Source: Clostridia bacterium (GTDB taxonomy: Bacteria > Bacillota > Clostridia > TANB77 > UBA1234). From it: a stretch of DNA of 21,178 nt. The notes under the pieces were generated by a model. The model had not been told where the DNA came from. It did no database searches and worked only from the letters and a program-made list of their open reading frames with translations. The translations under genes were made by a program, and so were the position numbers. This document shows, one piece after another, positions 21,113-21,178 of the stretch. The DNA lies in the NCBI GenBank assembly GCA_900765095.1, contig CAAFRB010000047.1, forward strand, positions 1 through 21,178. Reading direction: 5' to 3'. Within the stretch, counting starts at the first letter, position 1, and each line of letters opens with the position of its first letter.

Positions 21113-21178
21113 ATGGAAAGAGTTTATAACAAATTAGTAAGAGATAATATACCAACTATCATAGAAGGAAAAGGGGAA
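21113..21178 (+). CDS. MazG-like nucleotide pyrophosphohydrolase, N-terminal fragment
   Basis: Only the first 22 residues are in the window, and the gene runs off the end. The start 'MERVYNKLVRDNIPTIIEGKG' is the typical opening of short phosphoribosyl-ATP-pyrophosphatase/MazG-like proteins (YxKLVRDxIPxII), which hydrolyse (d)NTPs to monophosphates. AAGGAGG (21099-21105) is seven bases before ATG 21113. Confidence 0.7.
   Translation, partial: MERVYNKLVRDNIPTIIEGKGE

Overview
The window looks like the chromosome of an endospore-forming member of the Clostridia, roughly one third G+C outside one exception. It carries ypeB, spoIIE and a complete cotJABC spore-coat operon, uses strong AGGAGG-type ribosome binding sites and the standard code (TGA acts as a stop), and has two tRNA genes with encoded CCA. 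I cannot name a genus.

Layout. 1-1740: ypeB (germination) behind a palindromic repeat and closed by a strong hairpin terminator. 1858-3546 (minus): an HD-domain phosphohydrolase and a DUF952-like/APH-like kinase fusion in one operon. 3640-4880: a compositionally foreign island. It has its own promoter, a leader that folds by eye into a tight three-way junction, an exported Thr/Ala/Pro-rich protein, and a terminator. 4934-8122: an S66 LD-carboxypeptidase, then a run of two membrane proteins (HlyIII/TrhA-like and Pr6Pr-like) and a flavin reductase-like protein. 8147-9857 (minus): a radical SAM/SPASM protein, tRNA-Lys(CTT) and lemA. 10120-15915: smc and spoIIE. 16023-18403: tRNA-Arg(TCT), then an unrecognised small protein, a HipA-like kinase, and a small protein resembling the detached N-terminal subdomain of HipA. 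18588-19881: cotJA-cotJB-cotJC, with an unusual Asn/Cys-rich tail on CotJC. 20114 to the end: an unknown membrane protein and the start of a MazG-like pyrophosphohydrolase.

Between the genes run two dispersed repeat families. R1 is a palindromic element of about 71 bp with 19-bp arms (five copies, one diverged). R2 is an element of about 83 bp (two long copies and one internally deleted). R1 and R2 sit side by side at two sites, and probably at a third where only an R2 remnant is left.

The best candidates for something undescribed are the foreign island with its structured leader (3640-4880), the three-gene HipA-like cassette (16252-18403) and the R1/R2 repeats. All assignments come from reading the sequence; no database search was run.
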